A stretch of DNA of 64,000 bases from Marmoricola sp. OAE513 (GTDB lineage: Bacteria > Actinomycetota > Actinomycetes > Propionibacteriales > Nocardioidaceae): positions 2,852,001 through 2,916,000 of the forward strand of contig NZ_JBEPOC010000001.1 in NCBI RefSeq assembly GCF_040546585.1, in the 5' to 3' direction. The notes beneath the pieces are model-generated. The model was given only the letters and a program-made list of their open reading frames with translations, was not told the DNA's origin and made no database searches. This document shows, one piece after another, positions 36,125 through 44,527 of this stretch. The position numbers and the translations under genes are program-made. How positions within the stretch are numbered: position 1 is the first letter of the stretch; the number at the start of each line of letters is the position of its first letter.

Positions 36125-36208
36125 CCGGGACCCGGCGGCGCCAACCACCCTTCCGCTCGTTCCTCGCTCCAGGGGGCCAGACCCATCCACGGCGCCGCCG
36201 TGTCCCGG
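36125..36208. repeat. Long inverted repeat with 48-nt loop
   Basis: CCGGGACCCGGCGGCGCC (36125-36142) is inverted as GGCGCCGCCGTGTCCCGG (36191-36208) with one two-base mismatch in the 18-nt arms. It lies between the aldo/keto reductase stop and the crotonase start and holds no gene. It may terminate the reductase transcript's opposite-side neighbours or be a decayed mobile remnant. Confidence 0.6.
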
Positions 36209-36234
36209 CCGGCCGCCCTGCAGCGCACGTCACG

Positions 36235-37233
36235 TCAGCGGTCGATGCTCGACATGTCGCCGTACCGGTCTCCCTGGACGGCGTCGCGGGGGACCGCCGT
36301 CTCGAGGCGGGCCACGTCGTCGGAGGTCAGGGTGACCGCGGCGGCGCCGACGTTCTCCTCGAGGTACTTCACCCGCTTGGTGCCGGGGATCGGAACGATG
36401 TCAGGGCCCTGCGCGAGCACCCACGCCAGCGCGAGCTGACCGGGGGTGCAGCCCTTGTCGGCGGCGATCTTCCCGATCTCGTCGACCAGCTTGAGGTTCG
36501 CCTGCAGCGCGTCGCCGTTCAGGCGGGGGAAGTACGCCGAGCGCCGGCTGTCGTTCTCCTCCAGTGTGGCCTCGTTGGTGATCGCGCCGGTGAGGATGCC
36601 GCGGCCGAGCGGGGAGTACGGCACGAGGCCGATGCCGAGCTCGCGCAGGACCGGGAGGATCTCGTCCTCCAGGTCGCGGGTGAACAGCGAGTACTCGGTC
36701 TGCAGAGCAGTGATCGGGTGTACGCCGTGCGCCTTGCGGATGTTCGCGGCCGAGGCCTCGGAAAGGCCGAGGAAGCGGACCTTGCCGGCCTCGACGAGCT
36801 CGGCCATCGCCCCGACGGTCTCCTCGATCGGCACGGACTGGTCGACGCGGTGCTGGTAGTAGAGGTCGATGTGGTCGACGCCGAGGCGCTGCAGCGACGC
36901 GTCGCAGGCTGCCCGCACGTACTCCGGGCTGCCGTTGATGCCCACGCGGGTGCCGTCGGGCAGCCGCTCGTTGCCGAACTTGGTGGCGAGCTGGACTTCG
37001 TCGCGCCGTGAGGCGATCGCCTTGCCCACCAGCTTCTCGTTGGTGAAGGGCCCGTACATGTCCGCGGTGTCGAGGAAGGTGACGCCGAGGTCGAGGGCGC
37101 GACCGATGGTCGCGAGGCCGGCCGCCTCGTCGGCACTGCCGTAGAACTCCGACATTCCCATGCAGCCGAGGCCGAGGGCGGAGACGGTCAGAGGGGCGGT
37201 GGTCCCGAGGGTGCGTGTCTGGATCTGAGTCAT
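36235..37233 (-). CDS. Aldo/keto reductase
   Basis: The 332-residue TIM-barrel oxidoreductase has the AKR catalytic residues: Asp and Tyr in [12 protein letters not shown], Lys in LATKFGNE and His in [13 protein letters not shown]-binding residues are in [14 protein letters not shown]. It reduces aldehydes or ketones. The ATG at 37233 was chosen over an upstream GTG because a -10-like TTGGCT lies 6 nt before it and the family starts near [10 protein letters not shown]. The adjacent MerR gene and the 19-bp-spacer promoter indicate inducible control. Confidence 0.9.
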   Translation of the reverse strand: MTQIQTRTLGTTAPLTVSALGLGCMGMSEFYGSADEAAGLATIGRALDLGVTFLDTADMYGPFTNEKLVGKAIASRRDEVQLATKFGNERLPDGTRVGINGSPEYVRAACDASLQRLGVDHIDLYYQHRVDQSVPIEETVGAMAELVEAGKVRFLGLSEASAANIRKAHGVHPITALQTEYSLFTRDLEDEILPVLRELGIGLVPYSPLGRGILTGAITNEATLEENDSRRSAYFPRLNGDALQANLKLVDEIGKIAADKGCTPGQLALAWVLAQGPDIVPIPGTKRVKYLEENVGAAAVTLTSDDVARLETAVPRDAVQGDRYGDMSSIDR

Positions 37234-37239
37234 GCCACC

Positions 37240-37270
37240 AGCCAACTCCTTCGAGCGCACTCGAAGTCAA
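37240..37270 (-). promoter_or_regulatory. MerR-type promoter of the aldo/keto reductase gene
   Basis: On the minus strand, -35 TTGACT (37270-37265) and -10 TTGGCT (37245-37240) are separated by 19 bp, the long spacer typical of MerR-activated promoters. The spacer region holds a perfect dyad: CTTCGAG (37249-37255) and CTCGAAG (37260-37266). The -10 lies 6 nt before the ATG, so the mRNA would be leaderless. The -35 overlaps the merR stop codon. Confidence 0.75.
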
Positions 37271-37650
37271 GCCCCTCTGGGAACCTGCGCGAGCTTCCCC
37301 TCGTAGATGCCGATCTTGTGGTCGATGGCGCGCAGGTTGGCGGTCACCTCGGCGAGCTGGGCCTCGACCCGTCCGCGGTGCGCCATCAGCAGCTCGAGTC
37401 GTTCGAGCTCGTTGCCGTCACCGTCGCGCACCAGGGCGGCGTACCGGCGTACGTCGCGGATCGGCATGCCCGTGGAGCGGAGCCGGGTGATCAGCGTGAT
37501 CCAGGTGAGGTCGCGCTCGGAGTAGCGCCGGTGCCCGGATGCGGACCGGTCGGGGGCGGCCAGCATCAGGCCGTCGCGCTCGTAGTACCGCAGGGTGTGC
37601 GCGGTCAGGCCGGTCTGCTCGGCCGCCTCGGCGATGGTCAGGGAGGTCAC
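37267..37650 (-). CDS. MerR-family transcriptional regulator
   Basis: The 127-residue protein has a winged HTH of MerR type (LTIAEAAEQTGLTAHTLRYY and GHRRYSERDLTWI) followed by a coiled-coil dimerisation helix (about 80-115). It lacks cysteine-rich metal-binding loops, so it probably senses an organic or electrophilic signal. The GTG at 37650 is chosen because -10 GACACT lies 6 nt upstream. It probably regulates itself and the aldo/keto reductase through the two matching dyads. Confidence 0.9.
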   Translation of the reverse strand: MTSLTIAEAAEQTGLTAHTLRYYERDGLMLAAPDRSASGHRRYSERDLTWITLITRLRSTGMPIRDVRRYAALVRDGDGNELERLELLMAHRGRVEAQLAEVTANLRAIDHKIGIYEGKLAQVPRGA

Positions 37651-37656
37651 CGCCTC

Positions 37657-37687
37657 AGTGTCGCCCTTCGAGTGCACTCCAAGTCAA
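37657..37687 (-). promoter_or_regulatory. MerR-type promoter of the merR gene
   Basis: On the minus strand, -35 TTGACT (37687-37682) and -10 GACACT (37662-37657) are 19 bp apart. The dyad CTTCGAG (37666-37672) and CTCCAAG (37677-37683) matches that of the reductase promoter with one mismatch in one arm. Confidence 0.75.
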
Positions 37688-37771
37688 ACAGGAAATGCTC
37701 GCTGGCACGTATCACCGGGTACTGAGCCGACTCATCCCCGGCAAGACCCCTCCCAGACGAAGGACCCCACC

Positions 37772-38212
37772 ATGCGCAACCGTTCCCTGATCAGCACCGG
37801 CCCGGCACCTCGCGGAGACGTCACCGCGGAGATGCGTCTGCTCGGCGCCGTGCCCTCGTTCACCGATGCGCCCGCGTCCCTGCTGCGCACCTTGGTCGAG
37901 GTCGGTCACGTGGTGAAGGTCCGCCCCGGCTGGGCGATCCTCGCCGAGCAGACGACGCCCGACAAGGCCTACGTGCTGCTCGACGGTGAGGTCGACGTCC
38001 GCAGGGGAGGCGTCGACCTCGAGCCGTGCCACCGGGGCGAGATCCTCGGCGAGCTCGGCATCGTGCGCCGGCGCCTGCGCTCGGCCACCGTCGTCACCAG
38101 CCGCCGCAGCACGCTCCTGCACCTCGAGCGCAGCGCGTTCGAGGCGGTCTTCGCGGAGGACTCCTACTTCCGCGACCTGGTCGGCGAAGCAGTCGTGCGC
38201 AAGTCGGCCTGA
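37772..38212 (+). CDS. Stand-alone cyclic nucleotide-binding-domain protein
   Basis: The 146-residue product is a single CRP-type sensory domain (VVKVRPGWAILAEQ, KAYVLLDGEVDVRRGG, GEILGELGIVRRRLRSATVV). The phosphate cassette GELGIVRRRLRSATV keeps the Glu and Arg positions, so binding of a cyclic nucleotide is plausible. There is no DNA-binding or enzyme domain. AAGGA at 37759-37763 supports the ATG at 37772. Its role is unknown; it converges on heme oxygenase with a 22-nt gap. Confidence 0.8.
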   Translation: MRNRSLISTGPAPRGDVTAEMRLLGAVPSFTDAPASLLRTLVEVGHVVKVRPGWAILAEQTTPDKAYVLLDGEVDVRRGGVDLEPCHRGEILGELGIVRRRLRSATVVTSRRSTLLHLERSAFEAVFAEDSYFRDLVGEAVVRKSA

Positions 38213-38234
38213 GCGTCTGTGCCCGCGCTGGTTC

Positions 38235-38912
38235 TCAGCTCCCGGTGGGGATCCGCTTCCACGCCTCGAGGTTGCCGCTCAGCTCCGCGAACAGCGCCTG
38301 GTTCAGGTTGAACGCGACCTTCACCTCGTCGACGACCCGGGCGATCTGCCCGGCGTCGAGGCCCAGTCCGTCCATCCGGGCACGGTAGGCGTCCTTGTAC
38401 GGCTTCGGCTTCGGGATTTCGGTGAACTTGTAGAACGAGGCGCCCACGTCGCCGAGGTCGAACTCGCGCTTCAGCACGGCACCGAAGGCCTGGCCGCCGG
38501 ACAGGTCGCCCAGGTAGCGGGTGTAGTGGTGGGCCAGGTAGAGACCGCCCCACGACGCGCTGTCCTCGAGCCGGGCGACGTACGCGTCGGCAGCCGGGCT
38601 GCTGATCACCGGGGGGTGACCGGCGGACCAGTGGTCCATGTCGGCGTCGATCGACTCGAGGCGCTCGAGCACGGGGTCGTGGACCGCGGCGACGATCGGG
38701 TCGTCAGCGAGCTCGCGTCCGACCGACTCCATCGCGGCGTAGATCATCCGGAGACGCCCGAGGAACTGGACGTAGCCGCGCTCGTTGACCTCGCCGGCGA
38801 GCAGCTTCTCGACGAACGCCGACCCCTCGGCGTGCTTGTGCTCCGCCATCGAGCCCTCGCGCATCGCGGTGGAGAGCGGCGCGTTCGTCGCGTCGGATTC
38901 GAGCACGGTCAT
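38235..38912 (-). CDS. hmuO: Heme oxygenase (biliverdin-producing)
   Basis: The 225-residue protein has the proximal-histidine helix (AEHKHAEGSAF, His25 likely) and the distal helix YLGDLSGGQAFG of HmuO-type heme oxygenases. It cleaves heme to biliverdin, CO and iron in the cytoplasm. CAGGAG at 38919-38924 supports the ATG at 38912. It is divergent from the heme importer, and the shared 63-nt space carries two iron-regulator boxes, so both sides should be induced by iron starvation. Confidence 0.93.
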   Translation of the reverse strand: MTVLESDATNAPLSTAMREGSMAEHKHAEGSAFVEKLLAGEVNERGYVQFLGRLRMIYAAMESVGRELADDPIVAAVHDPVLERLESIDADMDHWSAGHPPVISSPAADAYVARLEDSASWGGLYLAHHYTRYLGDLSGGQAFGAVLKREFDLGDVGASFYKFTEIPKPKPYKDAYRARMDGLGLDAGQIARVVDEVKVAFNLNQALFAELSGNLEAWKRIPTGS

Positions 38913-38933
38913 GGGGGACTCCTGGCGGTAGGT

Positions 38934-38952
38934 TAAGGTAAGGCTGCCCTTA
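38934..38952. promoter_or_regulatory. DtxR/IdeR-type iron box 1
   Basis: TAAGGTAAGGCTGCCCTTA is a 19-bp imperfect palindrome that fits the DtxR/IdeR consensus class (TTAGGNTAG...CTAA). It lies between hmuO and hmuT and is adjacent to box 2. Confidence 0.7.
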
Positions 38953-38953
38953 G

Positions 38954-38972
38954 TAAGTTTTGCCTTACCTTA
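38954..38972. promoter_or_regulatory. DtxR/IdeR-type iron box 2
   Basis: TAAGTTTTGCCTTACCTTA, read as TAAGGTAAGGCAAAACTTA on the minus strand, is a second 19-bp iron-box-like sequence one base away from the first. Its right end is 3 nt before the hmuT ATG, so a bound repressor would cover the promoter and start. Confidence 0.7.
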
Positions 38973-38975
38973 CCA

Positions 38976-40109
38976 ATGATTGCAGGTGTGGTCGTGCGGC
39001 GTTCCAGCGCCTCGTTCCTCAGCGCAGTTGCGGGAGCAACGGTACTGCTCGGAACCGTTCTCCTCGCAGGCTGCTCGGCTCCGGTGGACTCCGCCTCGGC
39101 CCGGGGCAAGGTCGCGCCCGATCTCTCGTCGGTGACCCCCCTGAAGGACCCGCGTTCCTGGGACGGTCCGAGCACCGCGGTCGTCGCGGATGACGTCGTC
39201 CGTGCGGTGGAGGCCGGTACGCCGCAGCTGCCGACCACCGTGAGGGACGCGCAGGGCACGAAGGTCACCGTGACGGACACCAGCCGCATCCTCGCGCTGG
39301 ACATCTACGGCACCCTGTCGCGCACGGTCTTCGAGCTGGGCCAGGGTCCGAAGCTGGTGGGACGGGACATCTCCACCCAGTTCCCGGAGGCGTCCGGGCT
39401 CCCGCTGGTCACCCACAACGGCCACGAGCTGAACGCCGAGTCCATCCTCGCGCTGGACCCCACGGTCGTCCTGACCGACACCTCGCTCGGACCGTGGGAC
39501 GTGATCCTCCAGCTGCGCGACTCCGGGATCCCCGTCGTGGTCACCGACTCCGAGCGCAGCCTCGACAACGTCGACGAGATCACCGAGCAGGTGGCGGCGG
39601 CTCTCGGGGTACCGGACGCAGGGGCACGGCTCACCGCGCGCGTCGCGACACAGCTCGCGAGGACCAGGGCCGAGATCGCCGCGGTCGCGCCGACCGACGA
39701 CGGCCGGAAGCTCCGGACGATGTTCCTCTATGCCCGCGGCGCCTCCGGGGTGTACTACATGTTCGGGGAGGGCTCCGGCGCCGACTCCCTGATCGACGCG
39801 CTCGGCCTGTACGACGTCGCCGCCGAGATCGGTTGGAAGGGCTCCAAGCCGATCACCGACGAGGCGATCGTCGCCGCGCAGCCCGACGTGATCCTGATGA
39901 TGACCAAGGGCCTGGAGTCCGTGGGCGGTGTCGACAAGCTGCTGGACCGATTCCCGGCCCTGGCAGCCACCCCGGCGGGTCAGCACCGTCGTGTCGTCGA
40001 CATGGCCGACGCCGAGATCCTCGGGTACGGACCGATCACTCCCCAGGTCCTGAACGCGCTCGCCGTCGCCGTCTACGCGCCCGGTGCGATCGCGGAGGGA
40101 ACGAAGTGA
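38976..40109 (+). CDS. hmuT: Hemin ABC transporter substrate-binding lipoprotein
   Basis: The 377-residue protein has a lipoprotein signal ending LLAGC (Cys about 32) and a class III binding-protein fold (VTVTDTSRILALDIYG, LVGRDISTQFPE, ALDPTVVLTDTS). The downstream permease and ATPase, the heme oxygenase and the HtaA-like genes support hemin as ligand. The ATG at 38976 is used; in-frame GTG codons at 38988 and 38994 are alternatives. The stop overlaps the permease start (GTGA). Confidence 0.9.
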   Translation: MIAGVVVRRSSASFLSAVAGATVLLGTVLLAGCSAPVDSASARGKVAPDLSSVTPLKDPRSWDGPSTAVVADDVVRAVEAGTPQLPTTVRDAQGTKVTVTDTSRILALDIYGTLSRTVFELGQGPKLVGRDISTQFPEASGLPLVTHNGHELNAESILALDPTVVLTDTSLGPWDVILQLRDSGIPVVVTDSERSLDNVDEITEQVAAALGVPDAGARLTARVATQLARTRAEIAAVAPTDDGRKLRTMFLYARGASGVYYMFGEGSGADSLIDALGLYDVAAEIGWKGSKPITDEAIVAAQPDVILMMTKGLESVGGVDKLLDRFPALAATPAGQHRRVVDMADAEILGYGPITPQVLNALAVAVYAPGAIAEGTK

Positions 40110-41209
40110 CGACGCTGACCCGGGTCGCTCCCCAGACCGCCGCGCCGCTGCGCGCAAGGGTCCGCGGATCGCGCGTCGCGGTCGTGTTCGCCGGACTCGC
40201 TGCCGCGCTGGTCGTCGCCGTTCTCGTCGCTGCCGGCCGCGGTCAGCTCGACATCCCGCCAGGGGAGGTCCTCGACTCGATCCTGCGCCGCCTCGGCGAC
40301 CTGGTCGGCTGGAACCTGGGTTCGGTGCCGACGCACCCTCAGGGTGACAACGCGCTGTGGGAGGTCCGCTTCCCCCGGGTCGCCCTCGGCGTGGTGGTCG
40401 GCGCGGCCCTCGCCACGGCAGGCGCGATGATGCAGGGCGTCTTCGGCAACCCGCTCGCCGAGCCCGGCGTGGTCGGCGTCTCCGCCGGCGCTGCCCTGGC
40501 GGCGGCCTCGGCGATCGCCTTCGGGATCACCGTCGCAGGCATCTGGACGATCCCGCTCTTCGCGTTCCTCGGGGGGCTGGCCACGACGCTCCTGGTCTAC
40601 CTGATGTCGCGCGACGGTGGTCGCACCGAGGTGGTCACGCTCGTGCTCACCGGCATCGCGGTGAACGCCGTCGCACAGGCCGGCATGGCGCTGGTGATGT
40701 TCATGGCCGACACCCAGGCCCGGGAGCAGATCGTGTTCTGGACCCTCGGGTCGCTCAACGGCACCCGCTGGCAGTACGTCGGGGTGGTCGCACCGCTGTG
40801 CGTGGCCGGCATCCTCGGCGCGATGCTGCTCAGCCGGCAGCTCGACCTGCTCTCGCTGGGGGACCGGGCTGCCCGCCACGTCGGCGTGGACGTCGAGCGC
40901 CTGCGCATCAAGGCGATCTTCCTCGTCGCCGTCCTGACCGCCGCGGCGGTCTCCTTCTGCGGCGTGATCGGCTTCGTCGGTCTCGTCGTCCCGCACCTGA
41001 TCCGGATCGTGCTCGGCCCCGGTCACCGGCTGCTGCTGCCGGCCAGCGCCCTGGCCGGTGCGGTGCTCCTGGTGGTCGCTGACCTGTTCGCCCGCACGTT
41101 GGTCGAGTACGCGGATCTCCCGATCGGCATGCTCACCGCCCTGGTCGGTGGCCCGTTCTTCTTCTGGCTGCTGCGCCGCACCCGTCGTACGGCGGGAGGC
41201 TGGGCGTGA
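40106..41209 (+). CDS. hmuU: Hemin ABC transporter permease
   Basis: The 367-residue FecCD-family permease has about ten membrane segments and the family motifs RFPRVALGVVVGAALATAGA, GNPLAEPGVVGVSAGAALA (both broken by the usual loops) and GVIGFVGLVVPHLIR. The GTG at 40106 overlaps the hmuT stop. Earlier in-frame starts lie inside hmuT and are not credible. Confidence 0.92.
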   Translation: MTTLTRVAPQTAAPLRARVRGSRVAVVFAGLAAALVVAVLVAAGRGQLDIPPGEVLDSILRRLGDLVGWNLGSVPTHPQGDNALWEVRFPRVALGVVVGAALATAGAMMQGVFGNPLAEPGVVGVSAGAALAAASAIAFGITVAGIWTIPLFAFLGGLATTLLVYLMSRDGGRTEVVTLVLTGIAVNAVAQAGMALVMFMADTQAREQIVFWTLGSLNGTRWQYVGVVAPLCVAGILGAMLLSRQLDLLSLGDRAARHVGVDVERLRIKAIFLVAVLTAAAVSFCGVIGFVGLVVPHLIRIVLGPGHRLLLPASALAGAVLLVVADLFARTLVEYADLPIGMLTALVGGPFFFWLLRRTRRTAGGWA

Positions 41210-42084
41210 GTCACCCCACCACGGTCGGGCAGCTCGCGCCCGAGAAGCTGCCCCCGGCGTTGTCCCTGCGGGGAATCGAGGTGACCCTCGGTGGAAGTCC
41301 GGTGTTGTGCGGGGTCGACCTGGACGTGCACCGCGGCGAGGTGCTGGCCCTGGTCGGTCCGAACGGCGCCGGCAAGTCGACGCTGCTCGCGGTCGCCTCG
41401 GGTGACGTCGACGCGGACGCCGGGTCGGTCTCGCTGCTGGGCGAGGACCTGGGCAACCTCGCCCCGAAGCGGGCAGCACGACTGCGGTCGGTGCTCCTGC
41501 AGGAGCAACGGATCGCGTTCGGCTTCACCGGCTACGAGGTCGTCGAGATGGGCCGGACCCCGTGGTACCGGCACCCCGAGGAGGAGCGCGACGAGATCGC
41601 GATCGACCTCGCGATGAGGCGCACCGACGTCGTCGAGTTCGCCGAGCGCCGCTACCCGACGCTGTCGGGCGGTGAGAAGTCGCGGGTGTCCCTGGCGCGG
41701 GTCCTCGCCCAGGAAGCACCGGTGGTACTGCTCGACGAGCCGACCGCAGCGCTCGACATCCGCCACCAGGAGCAGGTCCTGGCGACCGCGCGCGACCTCG
41801 CGCGCACGGGGGCCAGCGTCGTCGTGGTGCTCCACGACCTCTCGCTGGCGGCGGCGTGGGCGGACCGGATCTGCGTGATGTCCCGAGGTGAGGTCCGCGC
41901 CCTGGGGACGCCGCGCGAGGTGCTCGTCGAGGACGTCCTCGACGAGGTCTACCAGCACCCGCTCCAGGTCGTGGAGCACGCCGGCGGACTGCTCGTCGTC
42001 CCGCGGCGGGAGCACCTGGTCGATCCGGGCAGCACGTCCCAGCCGAGCACCCGGCCCGTCACGTCCGCAGTGGAGGTTTCCTGA
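41206..42084 (+). CDS. hmuV: Hemin ABC transporter ATPase
   Basis: The 292-residue ATPase has Walker A GPNGAGKST, Q-loop region VLLQEQRIAF, signature LSGGEKSRVSLARVLAQ and Walker B VVLLDEPTAALD. It energises hemin import with HmuT and HmuU. The GTG at 41206 overlaps the hmuU stop, and its own stop overlaps the next ATG (TGATG), coupling the heme-binding surface protein to the importer. Confidence 0.93.
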   Translation: MSHPTTVGQLAPEKLPPALSLRGIEVTLGGSPVLCGVDLDVHRGEVLALVGPNGAGKSTLLAVASGDVDADAGSVSLLGEDLGNLAPKRAARLRSVLLQEQRIAFGFTGYEVVEMGRTPWYRHPEEERDEIAIDLAMRRTDVVEFAERRYPTLSGGEKSRVSLARVLAQEAPVVLLDEPTAALDIRHQEQVLATARDLARTGASVVVVLHDLSLAAAWADRICVMSRGEVRALGTPREVLVEDVLDEVYQHPLQVVEHAGGLLVVPRREHLVDPGSTSQPSTRPVTSAVEVS

Positions 42085-43169
42085 TGCATCCCACGTTCTC
42101 ACGGACATTCGCTGCCTCCGGGGCGCTGGCCGCAGCGCTCGTCCTCGGCCTGGTCCCCGGCGTGAGCCTGTCGCCCGCGAGCGCCGCCGCGCGGGTGAGC
42201 ATCGACAACGGGTCGGGCAGCGCGGTCGTCGACCCGACGTACGCGACCACGCTGACGCTGCGCGGCAGCGGGTTCCAGTCGATCAAGAAGGGCTACGGCG
42301 GCATCTACGTGCTGTTCGGTGTCGTCAAGGGCAGCTGGCGCCCCAGCAAGGGGGGGCGCAGCGGCGTGAACTACCTGGCCGTGCCCGACTCCGAGAGCAA
42401 GAACAACGCGGGCTACGCCCGGTTCATCGCGTTCCCGGGCAGTGAGACCGCCGGGTCGGCCAACGGAGGCCTGATCTCCGCGAAGGGGACCTGGTCGGCG
42501 AAGATCACCGTGCCCGGGGGCACGTTCACCACCACCGACGCGCAGCAACGGGTCGTCAAGGTCGACTGCCGCGTCTCCGTTTGCGGCGTGATCACCGTCG
42601 GGGCGCACGGCGTCGCCAACGGCAGGAACGAGACGTTCACCCGCGTCCGCGTCGGCAAGGTCGCCGGCGCGGAGGAGAACAGGTCGACGACCACGAGCTC
42701 CGGCGCCGCGACGCCGTCGACCGGGAGCGGCCTCGCCACCGCGCCCGTCGCCCAGGTCCCCGCGGCCCCGACGATCGCGACCAACTCGGCACTGGAGGTC
42801 GACCGCGCGTCGGCCAGACCCGGACGGGTGCTGTCCTTCCACGCCGAGGGCCTGAGGCCCGGCAGCCAGGTCAGCGCCACCTTCGAGGACGGCCGGGCCG
42901 CCGTCGGCCCGATGACGGTCGGTGCGAACGGCGAGGTCGCGGGAGTGCTCACGCTGCCGAACGACCTGCGCACCGGTACCTACGAGCTCCGCATCGTCGG
43001 GGGCGAGGCGCCTCCTTCGGTCCGGTTCGCCGTCGTCGCCGACACGAGGAAGCCGGCGCTCCAGAAGGACGACCCCTGGCCGATCGTCTTCGTGGTCGCC
43101 AGTGCCGCGGTGCTGGCGGGCGCGGTCGCGTTCGCCGGGCTCCGGTGGAGGAGGCGTCGTGCGGCCTGA
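42084..43169 (+). CDS. Cell-surface heme-associated protein, HtaA-like, membrane-anchored
   Basis: The 361-residue protein has a signal peptide (about 1-35, ending SPASAA), a beta-rich N-terminal domain (about 36-200) and a Ser/Thr linker. An Ig-like segment follows (SARPGRVLSFHAEGLRPGSQ region), then a C-terminal membrane helix with RRRR. The place right after hmuTUV and before an HtaA-domain gene points to heme capture at the envelope. Similarity to HtaA proper is modest, so the function is inferred from context. It overlaps the next gene by 11 nt. Confidence 0.75.
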   Translation: MHPTFSRTFAASGALAAALVLGLVPGVSLSPASAAARVSIDNGSGSAVVDPTYATTLTLRGSGFQSIKKGYGGIYVLFGVVKGSWRPSKGGRSGVNYLAVPDSESKNNAGYARFIAFPGSETAGSANGGLISAKGTWSAKITVPGGTFTTTDAQQRVVKVDCRVSVCGVITVGAHGVANGRNETFTRVRVGKVAGAEENRSTTTSSGAATPSTGSGLATAPVAQVPAAPTIATNSALEVDRASARPGRVLSFHAEGLRPGSQVSATFEDGRAAVGPMTVGANGEVAGVLTLPNDLRTGTYELRIVGGEAPPSVRFAVVADTRKPALQKDDPWPIVFVVASAAVLAGAVAFAGLRWRRRRAA

Positions 43170-44487
43170 ACGCCGAGCCCTGCGCACGCTCGGACTCGTC
43201 CTGGCCGCCCTCGCTGCGCTCGTCGTACCGGCGCAGGGGTGGGCCGCCGACGAGGCCCCGGCCGGTGCCCCGACCTCGGTGGCGACTTCTGGCGCGACCA
43301 ACGTCCCGGCGGACGCGGCGACCGGCCTGCCCGCCCCCACCCAGACCGTCTCGCCCAGCCCCACCTCCACCGCGGAGCCGACCGAGCCCGCCGAGGGCCC
43401 GGTCGACGTCGAGGACGCCGTGCTGCGCTGGGGGATGAGCAACGAGGCGAACAACGCCGCGTTCGCCCAGGGCACCTTCAACTTCTTCTCCGCGGGCAAG
43501 ATCGCCGACCCGGGCAAGGGCAACGTGAAGCTCACCGCCGCGGGTTGGAAGCAGCAGCAGGGTGCCGTGCGGATCGAGAAGTGGAACGGGACGGCGTACC
43601 GGGCGGCCACCTGGGCCGGTCTCGGGACCGACAGGGACGGAGTCACGATCCCCGGACCCGGCTCCGGCCGGTTCAGCGACCACCAGTTCGTGTTCGCCGG
43701 AGGCACCGGCTCGGTGGACCGGGAGGCGGGCACCGCTCACGTCGCGTGGACCGGCGACGTGACCGTGCTCTTCTACTCGGGCTACACGTTCTTCTACCTC
43801 TCCGACCCGGTGCTCGACGTCGCCGACGGCAAGGGTGCCCTCCGGGCCACGTTGAGCGGTTACGGGTCGACGCGGGCCAACCCGGACGTGTGGACCGCGA
43901 TCCCGGCGAAGACGGTCACGGTCGCCGACCTGCCGGCCGTCGACCTCGGAGACCTGGCCGGGTTCAGCGCCACCCCGGCGTACGACGCGGTGACGACGAC
44001 CCTCGACGGCGTCAGCACCACGGGCTCCTTCCCGCAGTCCTACGTCTCGTTCATGAACGACCTCGGCACCGCGCCGTTCTGGATGAACAGCGGCAGCGCC
44101 ACCGACGTCGCCAAGAGGGCGCTCCCGGTCACCGTCAGCTACGACGCGTCCCAGCCCGTCGAGACACCCGAGCCTCCCGCGCACACCCCGGCGCCGGACG
44201 TCGAGAACGAGGCTCCCGAGCCCCCGGAGTCGAGGACCGTGACGGTCACCCGCACCGTCACCGTGACGGCCCCCGCGGCGGCTGCTGCCGCCACCGTGCC
44301 CGTCGCGGGGTCCGCTCCTCACGCGTCCGGCCCGGGCGTGCAGCTGATGGCCCGGACCGCCGCCTCCCCGGCCGAGCACGACTCCGCCTGGGCCTGGTGG
44401 CTGGGCGGAGGCCTCCTTCTCCTCGCGGCGCTGGTCCTGGCCGGCTCCGCCCTGATCCCCATCCCCGCTTCGCGCCCCCTGGCGTGA
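43159..44487 (+). CDS. HtaA-domain heme-binding surface protein, membrane-anchored
   Basis: The 442-residue product has a signal peptide (ALRTLGLVLAALAALVVPAQ region), a Pro/Thr linker, an HtaA-type domain (VLRWGMSNEANNAAF, YVSFMNDLGTAPFWM region, about 75-320), a Pro/Glu stalk and a C-terminal membrane helix (about 415-437). HtaA domains in corynebacteria take heme from host proteins and pass it to HmuT; here environmental heme is as likely. The GTG at 43159 is backed by GGAGGAGG at 43147-43154. Several aromatic and Tyr residues suitable as heme ligands are present, but I cannot single one out. Confidence 0.82.
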   Translation: MRPERRALRTLGLVLAALAALVVPAQGWAADEAPAGAPTSVATSGATNVPADAATGLPAPTQTVSPSPTSTAEPTEPAEGPVDVEDAVLRWGMSNEANNAAFAQGTFNFFSAGKIADPGKGNVKLTAAGWKQQQGAVRIEKWNGTAYRAATWAGLGTDRDGVTIPGPGSGRFSDHQFVFAGGTGSVDREAGTAHVAWTGDVTVLFYSGYTFFYLSDPVLDVADGKGALRATLSGYGSTRANPDVWTAIPAKTVTVADLPAVDLGDLAGFSATPAYDAVTTTLDGVSTTGSFPQSYVSFMNDLGTAPFWMNSGSATDVAKRALPVTVSYDASQPVETPEPPAHTPAPDVENEAPEPPESRTVTVTRTVTVTAPAAAAAATVPVAGSAPHASGPGVQLMARTAASPAEHDSAWAWWLGGGLLLLAALVLAGSALIPIPASRPLA

Positions 44488-44527
44488 GGCACCACCACAA
44501 CGGCTCCATCCCCGTGAAAGGACAGCC

